From Adlercreutzia murintestinalis (lineage in GTDB: Bacteria; Actinomycetota; Coriobacteriia; Coriobacteriales; Eggerthellaceae): a stretch of 57,780 nt of DNA. Made by a program: the position numbers and the translations under genes. Where the stretch lies: contig NZ_CALPCC010000016.1 of NCBI RefSeq assembly GCF_943192905.1, forward strand, positions 1-57,780, in the 5' to 3' direction. Shown piece after piece: positions 7,222 to 14,810 of the stretch. The notes beneath the pieces were generated by a model, which was not told the DNA's origin, ran no database searches, and worked only from the letters and a program-made list of their open reading frames with translations. How positions within the stretch are numbered: the stretch's first letter is position 1; each line of letters begins with the position of its first letter.

Positions 7222-7932
7222 ATGGCGGTTTATCTTACTGGCGATATTCACGGTATGCTTGACGATCGTTTTGAGGTTTGGAGTTTTCCTGAGGGTGAGG
7301 AACTCACTCATGACGACTATCTGATAATCCTTGGGGATTTCAGCATGCCCTACGATATGCTGGAAGGTGACTCTGATTTGCGGGAGCTGAATGCGAAGCC
7401 GTGGACTACCCTATTCATAGACGGTAATCACGAGCAGCACGATTATCTGGCCTCGTTGTCTGAATCGGAGTGGCATGGCGGCATTGTACATCGCTATCCT
7501 GGATATAGGAACATTATTCACTTGATGCGTGGTGAGGTTTACGAGATTGACGGTCATTCCTTCTTCTGTTTAGGTGGCGATCAAAGCATAGACAAGGTCA
7601 TCCAGCAAGAGTGGGAAACATGGTATCCCGAAGAAACGCCCGATGAATCTGAATTCGCCAATGCGGAGCAAAACCTCGCACGGTGTGGTTGGGATGTCGA
7701 TTTTGTTCTTACGCATACGTGCGCTAACCGTATGCTTGGAGTTGCTATAGGAGGCAATGGCTTTGCGAATACCGAGATCATCACCGATGAACTAACCAAC
7801 TTTTTGGATGATTTGGAAGACAGATTGCAATACAGGCATTGGTTTTTTGGGCATCTACATAGTGATTGCGATTTGGATGACTGCCATACACTTCTCTTCC
7901 AAAGCATCGTTGATTTGAGTGACTATGTTTAA
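7222..7932 (+). CDS. Calcineurin-like metallophosphoesterase (island gene 1)
   Basis: The 236-aa protein has the dinuclear-metal phosphoesterase motifs in order: GDIHG (7-11), GDF (38-40), GNHE (68-71), a later LTHT near residue 165 and GHLH near residue 209. The whole catalytic set is therefore present. It has no signal peptide, so it should act in the cytoplasm on a nucleotide, nucleic acid or phosphoprotein. The substrate cannot be told. ATG 7222 is chosen over an earlier in-frame start because GGAGG lies nine bases upstream and the family usually begins directly with this first strand. It is the first gene of an integrated island, so a defence or addiction role is possible but not shown. 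Confidence 0.88.
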   Translation: MAVYLTGDIHGMLDDRFEVWSFPEGEELTHDDYLIILGDFSMPYDMLEGDSDLRELNAKPWTTLFIDGNHEQHDYLASLSESEWHGGIVHRYPGYRNIIHLMRGEVYEIDGHSFFCLGGDQSIDKVIQQEWETWYPEETPDESEFANAEQNLARCGWDVDFVLTHTCANRMLGVAIGGNGFANTEIITDELTNFLDDLEDRLQYRHWFFGHLHSDCDLDDCHTLLFQSIVDLSDYV

Positions 7933-7982
7933 TTTTGACTCAGGATTAGTTTTATTGGATGGCATTGGCGGCAGTTAACAAA

Positions 7983-8004
7983 TCGTATACCATTAGATAT
8001 ACGA
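7983..8004. promoter_or_regulatory. Palindromic operator candidate, copy 1
   Basis: TCGTATA and TATACGA flank an 8-base spacer, 14 bases before the gene at 8018. A near-identical element lies before the gene at 8585. The shared form is GTATACCRTWAGATATACG. Confidence 0.6.
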
Positions 8005-8017
8005 AAGAGGTGATACG

Positions 8018-8476
8018 ATGTCTAAGCAGAAGAAAGAAAGTAGACCTTCCGTGCGCTTGTCTGAGTCTTGTGAGGAGTTATTGAGTATGGCTATTGCCAA
8101 AAGCGATGACAATTTGACTCGTCCAGCAGCAATATATGAAGCGTCTCGAACAGTAAACCGTTTTGAAAAAGAGCGTGGGAGAATAGATTGGTTTGAAGTT
8201 AATGGGATGCTGAAGGAGGGTATTGATTTCGATGGTGTCAAGGTGAGCGATGTTGGAAAGGGGAGAACTCGTCCACGACCTTTGCGCTTAGGTCCGAAAT
8301 CTAAGGCAATGATCGAGAAGATTCAGCATCAGACTGCTGTAGATACACGCTTTAACTGGTCACCCAATCGCAAGTCGCGCGGAGTGACTACTAGTCGTGC
8401 TATTACGCTTGCTATGGTGATATACAATCTTGATGTTGATGGGAATTCGCATAAGGTTCCGTTTGTTCTCGACTAA
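8018..8476 (+). CDS. Putative DNA-binding protein with two ribbon-helix-helix-like segments (island gene 2)
   Basis: The 152-aa basic protein has two segments that each read like a strand followed by two helices. They are PSVRLSESCEELLSMAIAK around residues 10-28 and RPLRLGPKSKAMIEKIQ around residues 86-102, each followed by a second helix rich in Ala and Ile. This pattern suggests a tandem ribbon-helix-helix repressor, but no family match is certain. ATG 8018 follows AGAGGTG. A palindrome lies just upstream and again before the next gene, as expected if this protein represses both. It could be the antitoxin-like regulator of gene 3; that is inference. Confidence 0.75.
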   Translation: MSKQKKESRPSVRLSESCEELLSMAIAKSDDNLTRPAAIYEASRTVNRFEKERGRIDWFEVNGMLKEGIDFDGVKVSDVGKGRTRPRPLRLGPKSKAMIEKIQHQTAVDTRFNWSPNRKSRGVTTSRAITLAMVIYNLDVDGNSHKVPFVLD

Positions 8477-8496
8477 ATTTTTTTTTGCTCAAAAAA

Positions 8497-8516
8497 TGTA
8501 TACCGTAAGATATACG
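8497..8516. promoter_or_regulatory. Palindromic operator candidate, copy 2
   Basis: GTATACCGTAAGATATAC repeats the element at 7983-8004 with two changes. It lies 70 bases before the third island gene, between the regulator-like gene and the unknown gene. Confidence 0.6.
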
Positions 8517-8584
8517 TTAGATCATCTTCAGCAATTGCTGTATGAATTTTTTGAAGACGAACTATTTCGAAGGAAGGGATCGTA

Positions 8585-9421
8585 ATGAAATTAGAGAACA
8601 GAAATTATCTTGAACTTGTCTTTCCCTCATATTCATCCCCGAATTTTTCTATTGATGAACGACAAGATCCTGATGCAATCTGCAAACAACTCTATGACGA
8701 TATGTGGGAAGTCTTTTTTCAAGACAGGACACTGCCTAATGGCTCAAAGCCAATCAGGCGAAGCTTAAGATTCAGAGAGGGGGTTTCCAAAGACGAACAA
8801 CCTTGGGAGCAGTGGGAACTTCAGATATCGTGCGATGGGATGCTCTACGGTTTGGGGGTTGACTTCATTGGTCCCTCTACGTACTGGGCGCAAAAAGCGG
8901 GGGTTAGCGATCAGGATATCAAAGATTCTTTGAGTGTCACAAGAAGGCTAGCGGGACATCTGATCTGGCCGAGATGGATCAGAAAAGAGGATGGAACCTT
9001 CAATCAAGATGATCGTTGCGGAAAGCATATCTCTATTTACCGATCAATAAATAAGGCGCGCGGTGGCGAAAAAGGTCTTTACGACCGAATCGATTATACG
9101 CTTCATTCGGTTCAAAACTGGTACCACAACAGAGAATCAAAGCTTTCGAAGACGTTAGACAAAAACAAAGAGTGGCTGATTCTATTTGAAGATTTTGATG
9201 GCTTTTGCGACTTTTTCTTTCTCCGATCATTTCTCGACAGCAATGCTTCCCAGAGAAATTTCATTCGAGATTTCTCAAAGCAGAATGCACAATTACTCCC
9301 GGATAACGTTTTAGCGAGCGAAGATATAGGGATTCCATCCAATGCAGATGATTACCTACGGTTCATGAAGCGACATGAAGAGGCAATTGTAGCGCGCGGT
9401 AAAATGATGTTTGCTGTCTAG
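8585..9421 (+). CDS. Unknown protein, 278 aa (island gene 3)
   Basis: The product is a soluble, aromatic-rich protein with conserved-looking blocks 'DFIGPSTYWAQKAG', 'GHLIWPRWIR', 'SINKARGGEKGLYDRIDYTL' and 'FEDFDGFCDFFFL'. I recall similar blocks in an uncharacterised domain family of phage- and island-borne proteins but cannot name it with confidence. There is no signal peptide or membrane helix. ATG 8585 follows GGAAGGGATC. The 3' end stops 15 bases before the tRNA-Ser gene. Its operator-like palindrome is shared with the preceding regulator-like gene, which suggests a regulated pair, possibly an effector and its controller. Confidence 0.8.
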   Translation: MKLENRNYLELVFPSYSSPNFSIDERQDPDAICKQLYDDMWEVFFQDRTLPNGSKPIRRSLRFREGVSKDEQPWEQWELQISCDGMLYGLGVDFIGPSTYWAQKAGVSDQDIKDSLSVTRRLAGHLIWPRWIRKEDGTFNQDDRCGKHISIYRSINKARGGEKGLYDRIDYTLHSVQNWYHNRESKLSKTLDKNKEWLILFEDFDGFCDFFFLRSFLDSNASQRNFIRDFSKQNAQLLPDNVLASEDIGIPSNADDYLRFMKRHEEAIVARGKMMFAV

Positions 9422-9436
9422 AGTAATCTTGAAAGA

Positions 9437-9527
9437 TGGCGGAGGAGTAGGGATTCGAACCCTAGATGCCCTTTTGGGGCATACTCACTTAGCAGGCGAG
9501 CACCTTCGGCCTCTCGGTCACTCCTCC
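9437..9527 (-). tRNA. tRNA-Ser(GCT)
   Basis: The 91-base tRNA has the acceptor GGAGGAG/CTCCTCC, a long variable arm, the T-loop GTTCGAATC and an encoded CCA. The anticodon loop CTGCTAA gives GCT, which reads AGC and AGU codons. Its 3' end is the integration site of the island at 7078-9453. Confidence 0.97.
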
Positions 9528-9588
9528 GCGTGCAAGTTTGAATCTTACCCGAGTGCCGCCCACGGGTCAATGAACCCAGCGGCACGTT

Positions 9589-9594
9589 TATAAT
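9589..9594 (+). promoter_or_regulatory. -10 box candidate before the DUF2207 gene
   Basis: TATAAT lies 31 bases before the start. No good -35 is visible. A hairpin (GTGCCGC with GCGGCAC, 9554-9585) lies just upstream. Confidence 0.35.
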
Positions 9595-9624
9595 GGACCA
9601 ACAATAAATCCGCAGATAGGACGT

Positions 9625-11085
9625 TTGTTGGCGAAGCGCCTGCACATACGCTTTCTTACCAGATCCGCCGCCGCGATGATTCTCGCGTGTCTCACCGCCG
9701 CTGCCTTGGCAATCACTGCACTAGCTGCCGCCATGCCCGCAGTGCTCCCGACAACAGCTGCCGCGGCGATGTTCGATGCCCCCTTCGCCAGTCCCAGTCT
9801 GAACGAACGTGCGCAAGTGCAAACAACCGGCGCACTTCACGTTGTGGAGCAGCGCACTTTTGTTTTCGAGCAGCCCACCGACGTGCTCCGCTGGTCTTTC
9901 ACCGGCCTTCCTGGCAACAGCGAAATCGAGGTATCTAGCGTGCGTCTCGCACCGGTGGATGAAAACGGCGCCGTGGTTGGCGACTGGCAGACGCTGCAAC
10001 GCGCATCGCTGAACACCGAGTGGCGCGATTCTCTGGAAGGCTCGGGCGGTGCTAGCAAAGACCTGTTCTCCTCCATGGCCAACGACGACGCCCTGGCCAT
10101 CCCGAAGCAGGGCACGTGGTCACTGGATGCTTGGCGGCGCACGCTCTATGCGTTCTTTGACGCGCCAGCCGACCGCGTCATGTTTGAAGTGGACTGGTCG
10201 GCCACCGATGCAGTAGCGGCCTACGACGATGTGGCCGAGCTGTACTGGGACTATGTGCCAGCGCGCAGCGACATGGCTACCTACGACGTCACCGCCTCGG
10301 TGCAGCTGCCCGTGCCCGAAGGCGCCCTCGTCGTACCCGACGAAACGGTGCTGGCATGGGGTCACGGCGCGCCTGGCCAGGCGGATGTGACTGCAGATGG
10401 CACGGTGACCTATCAGGTGCCCGAAGTGCGCGCGGGCCAATATGCGCAAGCGCACATCCTCTTTCCTACGACCTGGCTGACCAATCTCTCAAAAGAGGCG
10501 CGCACCACATACAGCGGCGTACGCACGGACAACGCGAAAGCCGAAGAGGAAGCCTGGACCGACACCTACAGCAATCAGCTGGTAAACCGCTTCATGGTTG
10601 ACGCGGTGGTAGCGCTACTGTGCGCGGTGCTCCTGGCTGTTGCGGTGATCCTTTACGTGACGCACGGGCGCGAACGGCGCGACGATCTGCTGCTCCTCAC
10701 ACCGAACGAGCGGCGCCAACTGCTGGAAGACCCGCAGTTGATCGCACGATTCAAAGCGTGGAACCACGTGGCGAAGGACGAACCTGACCCTCAAGCGCTG
10801 ACGCGGCGAACGAACGACGCTGGGCTCTTCGACCCGGTCAGTTTCCGGCTGCAAAAGGCGCTCTTCATTGCGGCGGTGGTGCTCGTGGGCGCCGCTGTGC
10901 TGGCGCTGGTTGCCCTCGGCAGCGCTCTGGCAGCGGGCATGCTCCTTGTTACCGGCATCTGCATCGCCGTCATCGCGAACTACATGCCGCGCCGCAGCGC
11001 CAAAGGTCTTGCGCTGGCGGTCGTGTTGGCCGAGCAGCCGCACACGGCCGAGACCGGCCACGCCGCCGCCTCTCCCCGCTCGTAA
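9625..11085 (+). CDS. DUF2207-family membrane protein
   Basis: The 486-aa product has a long hydrophobic N-terminus (about residues 13-45) that acts as signal peptide or anchor. An extracytoplasmic beta-rich domain of about 250 residues follows, with 'RTFVFEQPTDVLRWSFTGLPGNSEIEV' typical of DUF2207 (that quote runs through the domain start). Then come a membrane helix near 328-350, a short basic cytoplasmic part and two further helices near residues 410-455. The function of the family is unknown. Either of two adjacent TTG codons (9625, 9628) may be the start, behind an AGG-rich site. The DMT exporter gene follows after 12 bases, so the two are probably co-transcribed. Confidence 0.85.
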   Translation: MLAKRLHIRFLTRSAAAMILACLTAAALAITALAAAMPAVLPTTAAAAMFDAPFASPSLNERAQVQTTGALHVVEQRTFVFEQPTDVLRWSFTGLPGNSEIEVSSVRLAPVDENGAVVGDWQTLQRASLNTEWRDSLEGSGGASKDLFSSMANDDALAIPKQGTWSLDAWRRTLYAFFDAPADRVMFEVDWSATDAVAAYDDVAELYWDYVPARSDMATYDVTASVQLPVPEGALVVPDETVLAWGHGAPGQADVTADGTVTYQVPEVRAGQYAQAHILFPTTWLTNLSKEARTTYSGVRTDNAKAEEEAWTDTYSNQLVNRFMVDAVVALLCAVLLAVAVILYVTHGRERRDDLLLLTPNERRQLLEDPQLIARFKAWNHVAKDEPDPQALTRRTNDAGLFDPVSFRLQKALFIAAVVLVGAAVLALVALGSALAAGMLLVTGICIAVIANYMPRRSAKGLALAVVLAEQPHTAETGHAAASPRS

Positions 11086-11097
11086 GGTCGCCGATCC

Positions 11098-12033
11098 ATG
11101 TCGCGCCTGCATCCTCTGCCGCCTGCCGTCTACAAGCTGATGTGCGCCGCAGCCGCGCTCATCTGGGGCAGCTCGTTCGTGGTCATGAAGGACACTATGG
11201 ACGCCTTCGAGCCATCGTGGCTGATCGGCCTGCGCTTTCTTGCCACCGCGCTCATTCTCACCGTCGTGTTCGCGAAACGCGTGCGGCGCGCCCTTGACCC
11301 GGGCACTCTGCGTGCCGGGGCCATCCTCGGCGTGCTCATCTTCGCCGCCTATTGGACGCAAACCGTAGGACTGAATTTCACCACCCCAGGCAAAAACGCC
11401 TTTCTCACCGATATCTATTGCGTGCTCGTGCCGTTCATGTTCTGGTTCGCCACGCGACGGCGCCCCACCCGTTACAACCTGATCGCCGCGGTGCTCTGCA
11501 TCACTGGCGTGGGATTCGTCTCGCTTTCGGGTGACCAGTTCGCCGTCGGCTTCGGCGACCTCATGACCATTGTGGGCGGCTTCTTCTTCGGCGCGCACAT
11601 CGTGGCCACCGCAGTGCTGGCGCGCGAACGCGACGCAGTGGTGCTGACCGTGTACCAGTTCTGGGTCAGCGGAGCGCTCGGCGTGCTGGTGGGCGCCTTC
11701 ACCGAACCAGCGCCTGAACTGGCCGCCATCCCGTTGCCCTACTACGCGAACATGGCTTACCTCGTGATCATGTGCACCTGCGTTGCCATGGTGTGTCAAA
11801 ACGTTGCCTTGAAGTATGTGCATCCCGCGCAAGCCGCACTGCTGCTCTCGCTGGAATCCATCTTTGGCGTGGCGTTCAGCGTCGTGCTGTATGGCGAAGC
11901 CCTCACCGTGCCGCTCGTAGCGGGATTCGTGCTCATTTTCGCCGCCATCGTGCTCTCCGAGGCGTTCCCGCTGCGAAAACCCCCTGAGAAAATCGACGCT
12001 TCGATTGCAGATGACCTCTCTGTTCAGGAATAA
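11098..12033 (+). CDS. EamA/DMT-superfamily transporter
   Basis: The 311-aa protein has about ten evenly spaced hydrophobic segments in two similar halves, the layout of the drug/metabolite transporter superfamily. The first helix carries 'LIWGSSFVVMKDTMD' and the second half 'ALLLSLESIFGVAFSVVLYGE', both characteristic of EamA domains. These proteins usually export amino acids or other small metabolites; the substrate is not predictable here. It lies between the DUF2207 gene and the shikimate-kinase-like gene, all on the same strand with short gaps. The start at ATG 11098 has only a weak ribosome site (AAGGTC). Confidence 0.92.
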   Translation: MSRLHPLPPAVYKLMCAAAALIWGSSFVVMKDTMDAFEPSWLIGLRFLATALILTVVFAKRVRRALDPGTLRAGAILGVLIFAAYWTQTVGLNFTTPGKNAFLTDIYCVLVPFMFWFATRRRPTRYNLIAAVLCITGVGFVSLSGDQFAVGFGDLMTIVGGFFFGAHIVATAVLARERDAVVLTVYQFWVSGALGVLVGAFTEPAPELAAIPLPYYANMAYLVIMCTCVAMVCQNVALKYVHPAQAALLLSLESIFGVAFSVVLYGEALTVPLVAGFVLIFAAIVLSEAFPLRKPPEKIDASIADDLSVQE

Positions 12034-12093
12034 CGGGTAGAATTGACGGCGACACAGACGCGCAGCGCGCGCAAAACAACGCAAGGAGACCGG

Positions 12094-12645
12094 ATGGCGC
12101 ACACGGGAGACCAAACCGAACGCAACAACATCGTGCTGATCGGCATGCCCGGCGTGGGCAAATCAACCATCGGCGTGGTGCTGGCGAAGATGATGAACTA
12201 CGACTTCGTCGACGTTGACCTGCTCATTCAGCAGCGCATGGACAAGACGCTGCAGCGGCTGATCGACACGCTGGGGCCGGATGGGTTCATCGAGGTGGAG
12301 GGCAACGTGCTGTCTGACCTGGCTTTCGACCACACCATCATCTCCACCGGCGGCTCAGCCATCTATTCACACGAGGGCATGGAGCACCTGGGCAGAATCG
12401 GGCACGTGGTGTACCTCAAAATCGGCCTTGACGAGCTGCATGTGCGGCTGCCCGAGTTCGCCGAGCGCGGCGTGGTCATGCGCGAAGCTAACTGCACCAG
12501 CCTGGCGGACCTCTATCAAGAGCGCGTGCCGCTTTACGAGCGCTATGCGGAAATCACCGTGGCTGTGGATGGTATTTCAATAACCGAAGCCGCCGAAAAG
12601 GTGCGGGCGGCCTTGAAGAACGAGGACGAGAAGGAGAGATCATGA
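12094..12645 (+). CDS. Shikimate-kinase-like P-loop kinase
   Basis: The 183-aa protein has a P-loop GMPGVGKST at residues 17-25, a DVD acid pair near 40 and the STGGSAIYS segment corresponding to the shikimate-binding Gly loop, plus ERVPLYERYAE near the C-terminus. The canonical FRxxE motif that holds shikimate is replaced by FIEVEGN, and the GGG loop by GGS. It may therefore act on another small molecule rather than on shikimate. ATG 12094 follows AAGGAGACC; an earlier in-frame start lacks a site. Its stop overlaps the next gene's start (ATGA), so the two are translationally coupled. Confidence 0.82.
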   Translation: MAHTGDQTERNNIVLIGMPGVGKSTIGVVLAKMMNYDFVDVDLLIQQRMDKTLQRLIDTLGPDGFIEVEGNVLSDLAFDHTIISTGGSAIYSHEGMEHLGRIGHVVYLKIGLDELHVRLPEFAERGVVMREANCTSLADLYQERVPLYERYAEITVAVDGISITEAAEKVRAALKNEDEKERS

Positions 12646-13820
12646 TCTGTAAGAAATGCGGAAAAGAGAATCCGGAAGGCAATGCCGTATGCTTCTCGTG
12701 CGGCGAGCCGCTGACGGGCACCGCAACCGAGGATCAGGTGACCGCTGAACAAGTGGTTGCCGCAGTGCAAGCGCAAACCACCGCGCAACCGGCGGGCCAA
12801 CCTAGCGCAGGCGCGCAGACCACCGCGCAACCCGGCCAAGTCGGCACAACAGCCGCAACAGCCGCCCCCTCCTACACGACCGCGCAAGCGCAAACCACCA
12901 CAACAACGCCCACCGCGTCTACCGCGCCCGCAGCTCCTGCACAAACGGTCTATGCAAAAGGCTGCATCGGCTGTGCCTGGGACGACATCAAGCAATCCGA
13001 CGGATGGGTCAGCCGCACGCTGTTGCTCGGCCTGGTCAACCTCGTACCTATTCTGAACTGGTTCGTAACCGGATACTGCATGCGCTGGGCGCGGCAGTTG
13101 CCCATGGGCCGCATCGAATCCATGCCCAAGCAGATCTTCGTGAACCGCGGATTCATCAATGGCGCGTTCTACTTCGTGCTCGCGCTCGTGGTCTCCTTGG
13201 TTTCCGGCGTGGTTGGCGGGATCATCGGATGGGTGCCGATTCTCGGCTGGCTCGCAGCCATCGCCGTCAGCGTGTTCATGTGCATGTTCCTTAACGTGGC
13301 CGTTATGCGCACCGCGCTGGCTGATCGCCTTGGTGCCGGATTCGACATTGGCGCTATTTGGCAGACGCTCAAGAAGAACCCCGGGTCGCTGCTCTGCATC
13401 ACCATCGTGCCCGGCATCATCATCGGCATCGTCATAGGCGTCATCGCCTTCATCATCTTCGCCATTGCAGGCGTGGCCATGAGCGGCAACATCTATGACC
13501 TGATCATGCTGTCGAACTACTACGATGGGTACGCCCCGTACGGTTATTCTGGCCATCATTCTGGATACGGGTATGGCGGCGACGTGAGCAGCCTGTCGGC
13601 CTTCATGGCCCTGATGGGCATCTTCACCGCAATGGCCCCGGCGTTCTTGCTGGTCTGCGTCATCGCGTGCTTCGCCGGAGCATTCCAATCATTGCTGGTG
13701 TATCGGGCACTGGGGCATTGGACCGCGCGCTTCGCGAGCGAATGGATGAGCGACCCCACGGTGACCTCCACCATGAACCTCTATCCTGATCCGCAGCCAG
13801 CACAGCCCATGCATCCGTAA
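12642..13820 (+). CDS. Zinc-ribbon membrane protein (DUF4013-like)
   Basis: The 392-aa protein begins with a zinc ribbon (CKKCGKENPEGNAVCFSCG, residues 3-21). A Gln/Thr/Ala/Pro-rich linker follows to about residue 105. Then comes a polytopic membrane domain with five or six hydrophobic stretches, including an Ile/Val/Gly-rich segment near residues 250-280, which resembles DUF4013. A Gly/Tyr-rich extracytoplasmic loop (GYAPYGYSGHHSGYGYGG) interrupts it near residue 300. Family function is unknown. It is coupled to the kinase-like gene by an ATGA overlap. The linker sequence is low complexity, like several other proteins in this window. Confidence 0.82.
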   Translation: MICKKCGKENPEGNAVCFSCGEPLTGTATEDQVTAEQVVAAVQAQTTAQPAGQPSAGAQTTAQPGQVGTTAATAAPSYTTAQAQTTTTTPTASTAPAAPAQTVYAKGCIGCAWDDIKQSDGWVSRTLLLGLVNLVPILNWFVTGYCMRWARQLPMGRIESMPKQIFVNRGFINGAFYFVLALVVSLVSGVVGGIIGWVPILGWLAAIAVSVFMCMFLNVAVMRTALADRLGAGFDIGAIWQTLKKNPGSLLCITIVPGIIIGIVIGVIAFIIFAIAGVAMSGNIYDLIMLSNYYDGYAPYGYSGHHSGYGYGGDVSSLSAFMALMGIFTAMAPAFLLVCVIACFAGAFQSLLVYRALGHWTARFASEWMSDPTVTSTMNLYPDPQPAQPMHP

Positions 13821-13866
13821 GCGGTCACAGCTGCACGCAGGCAGACGTGCTAGAATCAACGGACGT

Positions 13867-13941
13867 GCCCCTGTAGCTCAATGGATAGAGCACTGGTCTC
13901 CTAAACCGGGTGTGCAGGTTCGATTCCTGTCAGGGGCACCA
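13867..13941 (+). tRNA. tRNA-Arg(CCT)
   Basis: The cloverleaf has the acceptor GCCCCTG/CAGGGGC, the D-stem GCTC/GAGC, the T-loop GTTCGATTC and an encoded CCA. The anticodon loop CTCCTAA gives CCT, which reads AGG. Confidence 0.97.
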
Positions 13942-14044
13942 TTTCATTGCTGCGCCTGCACCCTGCAGCAAGAGCAGGAGAAGCGCAGCGTCTCCGCGCA
14001 GATCATCAGATCGTCGTACGCTCAAAGATACCCAAGGCGCCCGC

Positions 14045-14701
14045 TCACTCCGAGCGGGCGTACAATTCAAGGCCTCGTTCCAGCTTGCTCACGAAACGCT
14101 GCCCGATATCGCTCAGCTGCGCATTCGTGCGACGCACGTATCCCAGATGAAGCCGCACCTCGGTATCCAGCGCCACCGTCGTCAAGCTGCTGCCATCGGC
14201 GATGCCCACCAGAATACCGCTCGTCACGGTATAGCCGTTCAGCGCCGTAGCCAGTTCGGAAAGCGACGCACGGTCGGTGCACTTGACCACCTTGCTGCGC
14301 GGCACGCACGCCAGTGCTTCTTCGGCGAACGCCGGAGCGGCGTCGTCTCCCTGATCGAAACAGATGTAGGGCCAACCCACCAAATCATCAATGCGCAAGC
14401 GCTCGGCATTCGAGAGCGGATGGCTCACCGGCAGCGCGATGCGCGGGGCGCTCTCCGCCAGCTTCACGAACTCAAGCCCCGCCGCAGCAATGGCCGCATC
14501 AAGTTCGGCCGCAGTATCGCTCGTTTGCACGATCACGCCCAGTTCGCTTGAACCCTCAGCCACATCTTCGAGCACGCCCGCTGTCGTGCGGTCCCGCAGC
14601 GCATAGACGTACTCATCGCCGCCAAGCGACAGCACCGTGTGCGCGAACGCCTGCACGCTGAACAAATAGTGCTGTTGAGAAACCGAGAATGTAACGGTCA
14701 T
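14045..14701 (-). CDS. Stand-alone LysR-type effector-binding domain
   Basis: The 218-aa product matches the periplasmic-binding-fold effector domain of LysR regulators, with blocks such as 'ELGVIVQTSDTAAELD', 'ALPVSHPLSNAERLRIDDLVGWPYI' and 'VTSGILVGIADGSS'. The N-terminal helix-turn-helix of a normal ~300-aa LysR protein is missing. ATG 14701 has a strong site (GGAGATAGGAAG), and no helix-turn-helix-coding sequence is seen upstream, so it may be a genuine free-standing sensor domain rather than a broken gene. It is on the same strand as, and 109 bases after, a PaaK-like ligase, and might sense an aromatic ligand; that is inference. Confidence 0.75.
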   Translation of the reverse strand: MTVTFSVSQQHYLFSVQAFAHTVLSLGGDEYVYALRDRTTAGVLEDVAEGSSELGVIVQTSDTAAELDAAIAAAGLEFVKLAESAPRIALPVSHPLSNAERLRIDDLVGWPYICFDQGDDAAPAFAEEALACVPRSKVVKCTDRASLSELATALNGYTVTSGILVGIADGSSLTTVALDTEVRLHLGYVRRTNAQLSDIGQRFVSKLERGLELYARSE

Positions 14702-14810
14702 GGTTCTTCCTATCTCCTTGTCAAAACGGTAGCCAGTACGCCCATCCGCACACCGTGTGCGCACAGATCAGCGCTCCGCACGACACACCGCGCAGGTGCA
14801 GCGCGCTGCT

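Larger units (their letters stand above)
7078..9453. mobile_element. 2.4-kb genomic island at tRNA-Ser(GCT)
   Basis: TGGCGGAGGAGTAGGGA occurs at 7078-7094 and again as the 3' end of tRNA-Ser (9437-9453), starting exactly at the CCA. This is the duplication left by site-specific integration into a tRNA gene. Between the copies lie three plus-strand genes that are visibly more AT-rich than the flanking ispE or DUF2207 regions. No integrase is present, so the island is either a remnant or was mobilised in trans. The boundaries are inferred from the repeat only. Confidence 0.7.

Noticed and set aside
10615-12114. A 499-codon minus-strand open frame opposite the DMT exporter
   Set aside because: It is antisense to two well-supported plus-strand genes, has low-complexity Arg/His/Gly-rich sequence and no recognisable domain; it is a GC-rich shadow.
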